DNA of 64,000 nucleotides from Chryseobacterium sediminis (lineage in GTDB: Bacteria > Bacteroidota > Bacteroidia > Flavobacteriales > Weeksellaceae). Shown here piece after piece: positions 62,872 to 64,000 of this stretch (the first letter of the stretch is position 1; the number at the start of each line of letters is the position of its first letter). The DNA lies in NCBI RefSeq assembly GCF_008386505.1, contig NZ_VUNZ01000003.1, positions 62,001-126,000 of the forward strand, read 5' to 3'. The notes beneath the pieces are model-generated. The model was not told where the DNA came from. It did not search any database and saw nothing but the letters and a program-made list of their open reading frames with translations. The translations under genes were made by a program, and so were the position numbers.

Positions 62872-64000
62872 CTATGGATTTGAAATTATCAGTGTAGATG
62901 GGATATCAGAAAGCCAAAGACTTTTTGTGTCTATCAGGTTTTTCCAACTCTTACTGCTGATAAGCATCAGATCTTGGGAGTTCAGAAACTCTTTCTCGAT
63001 CTTTTTTTCATTATACAGCGTAATATGATTAGGGGCTACCTGTTCAATACTTCTGATAAGCTCTTTCACTTCAATATTGTTTCGGATCTGTCCTGCAGCA
63101 TCCAGAATGATAACCTGTGAATTGTTATTATTGATAAGCCTTTTAGCATATTCAAGAAGGTAAAAATCACTCAGATTAAAAATTGGGACAAATATCTTGT
63201 CTGCCGTTTTAAAATCTTTGTCAACAAGGATCCCGACTGGGATAGTTGCTTTATCTAAAACCTGAAGTGTAAGATCATCAAAAGGAGAGTTGTTGAAAAT
63301 ATTTCCTTTTCCTTTTACCGTGTTCAGTAATTTTTCGGGATTAATAATTTTGGTGGTAAATCCTAATAATCTTCCCAGTAGACTTCCCTCATACATTGAT
63401 TTTCCAAGCATGATAAGGAGAAGATCATAATTTCCTTTATTGGTAATATTCGTCAGGTCACTTTCAACATCTGTAGAAGCTTTGAAAAGGGTAGTAACTT
63501 CAAGTTGAAGCTCATGAGAGGTTTCAATGACATTTTTAAACTGTTCTTTTTCAAAATTTTCTATATCGAAGGCATGAAGTTCATCTACAGGAGCAATATT
63601 CATAGCAGTTACGCTTTTGTTCCCGTTCATTTTATGCGTAAAGTTATCTGCCAGTTTCAACAGTTTGCTTCCTGCTTTTGCGGTTTCAAAAGATAAAAGA
63701 ACTCTGTATTTCGTGTCATTATCGTCATGCTCATCTTCTTCTATCATTGATTTTTTTCCTTTAAAAAGGTAATTGATGAAATCCAGACAAGGACCTGTCA
63801 TAAATGTTGTAAATAAAGCCATAATAACCAGCATTGCAAAAAGTTCAGGGCCTAATACTCCTAAATCATAACCGATATTAAGAACGATAAGCTCTGTAAG
63901 CCCACGGGTATTCATCAGAGCTCCTATGGTGAGACTGTCTTTCCAGCTTATTCTCAAAAACCTTGCGGTGAGGGCACTTCCAACGAATTTCCCGGTAACA
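62872..64000 (-). CDS. Cation/proton antiporter (CPA2 family), C-terminal part
   Basis: The frame is open to the right edge of the window, so the N-terminal part is missing; the TTG at 63957 is an internal Leu codon. The visible end of the membrane domain includes the GALMNTRGLTELIVLNIGYDLG segment with the conserved Arg, typical of KefB/Na+-H+ exchanger CPA2 transporters, then the last two helices. The remaining 270 residues are two tandem universal-stress-protein-like domains (ILVDKDFKTADKIFVPIFN region), which may bind nucleotide and gate transport. Confidence 0.88.
   Translation of the reverse strand, partial: VTGKFVGSALTARFLRISWKDSLTIGALMNTRGLTELIVLNIGYDLGVLGPELFAMLVIMALFTTFMTGPCLDFINYLFKGKKSMIEEDEHDDNDTKYRVLLSFETAKAGSKLLKLADNFTHKMNGNKSVTAMNIAPVDELHAFDIENFEKEQFKNVIETSHELQLEVTTLFKASTDVESDLTNITNKGNYDLLLIMLGKSMYEGSLLGRLLGFTTKIINPEKLLNTVKGKGNIFNNSPFDDLTLQVLDKATIPVGILVDKDFKTADKIFVPIFNLSDFYLLEYAKRLINNNNSQVIILDAAGQIRNNIEVKELIRSIEQVAPNHITLYNEKKIEKEFLNSQDLMLISSKSWKNLIDTKSLWLSDIPSTLIISNP

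Noticed and set aside
62872..63957. Complete gene starting at 63957
   Set aside because: The codon there is TTG inside an antiporter membrane segment and the frame continues in family-like sequence to the window edge, so the gene is partial.

Overview
The window reads as chromosomal DNA of a Flavobacteriia bacterium, most likely Chryseobacterium or a close relative. The signs are low GC, A-rich translation starts without clear Shine-Dalgarno sites, promoters of the Bacteroidetes type (TTTG, about 19-20 nt, then TAnnTTTG) in front of rpsO, the PagL gene and tRNA-Leu, and typical families (DUF1501/DUF1800 pair, MarR plus beta-barrel, tandem YceI). Most of it is ordinary housekeeping sequence; several accessory islands are embedded in it. 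All similarity statements come from recognising families by eye; no search was run.

Layout. 1-3.4 kb: end of an RND efflux operon. 3.7-13.0 kb: cold-shock protein, SDR oxidoreductase, lgt, VIT transporter, tRNA-Leu(CAA), metallo-hydrolase, a conserved protein of unknown role, GAF protein, cupin, BtuF-like protein, mgtE. 13.1-14.4 kb: five tandem genes, too short for routine ORF calling, for cysteine-rich peptides with GG/GS leaders and a shared six-cysteine C-C-CC-C-C framework. 14.5-24.8 kb: rpsO, PagL-like protein, sugar MFS transporter, pnp, beta-barrel receptor with MarR. 24.9-30.4 kb: ABC ATPase with a permease/M1-peptidase fusion, DUF2975/HTH pair, TfoX. 30.5-34.6 kb: five-gene minus-strand cluster with two predicted nucleotidyltransferases, a primase-like protein and an ATP-grasp protein. 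34.8-37.1 kb: cobT-cobS-cobC cobalamin salvage.

37.4-42.6 kb: an RNA-repair-like locus: RtcB ligase, then a tRNA-like RNA with an expanded anticodon arm, then a 584-residue protein, with a WYL regulator transcribed on the opposite strand. A hairpin element that fills the tRNA-like anticodon arm recurs three times in the leader of the 584-residue gene, with compensatory base changes. With the neighbouring nucleotidyltransferase/ATP-grasp cluster this is the strongest candidate for a poorly described system; the knottin-like peptides are the second.

42.6-54.1 kb: a small protein behind a sigma-54-type promoter, DUF1501/DUF1800, glucokinase, YceI pair, ammonium transporter, serine ammonia-lyase, and tyrA with what looks like a Tyr-codon attenuator leader. 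54.2-60.6 kb: a type VI secretion-style effector operon (LysM protein, LysM/PAAR-like tip, two-enzyme wall-degrading toxin, two candidate immunity lipoproteins and the remnant of another gene). 61-64 kb: three genes of unknown function and the C-terminal part of a CPA2 antiporter. A non-coding interspersed repeat of about 290 bp occurs in two long copies and one shorter copy, and a short relative lies in frame inside a nucleotidyltransferase gene.
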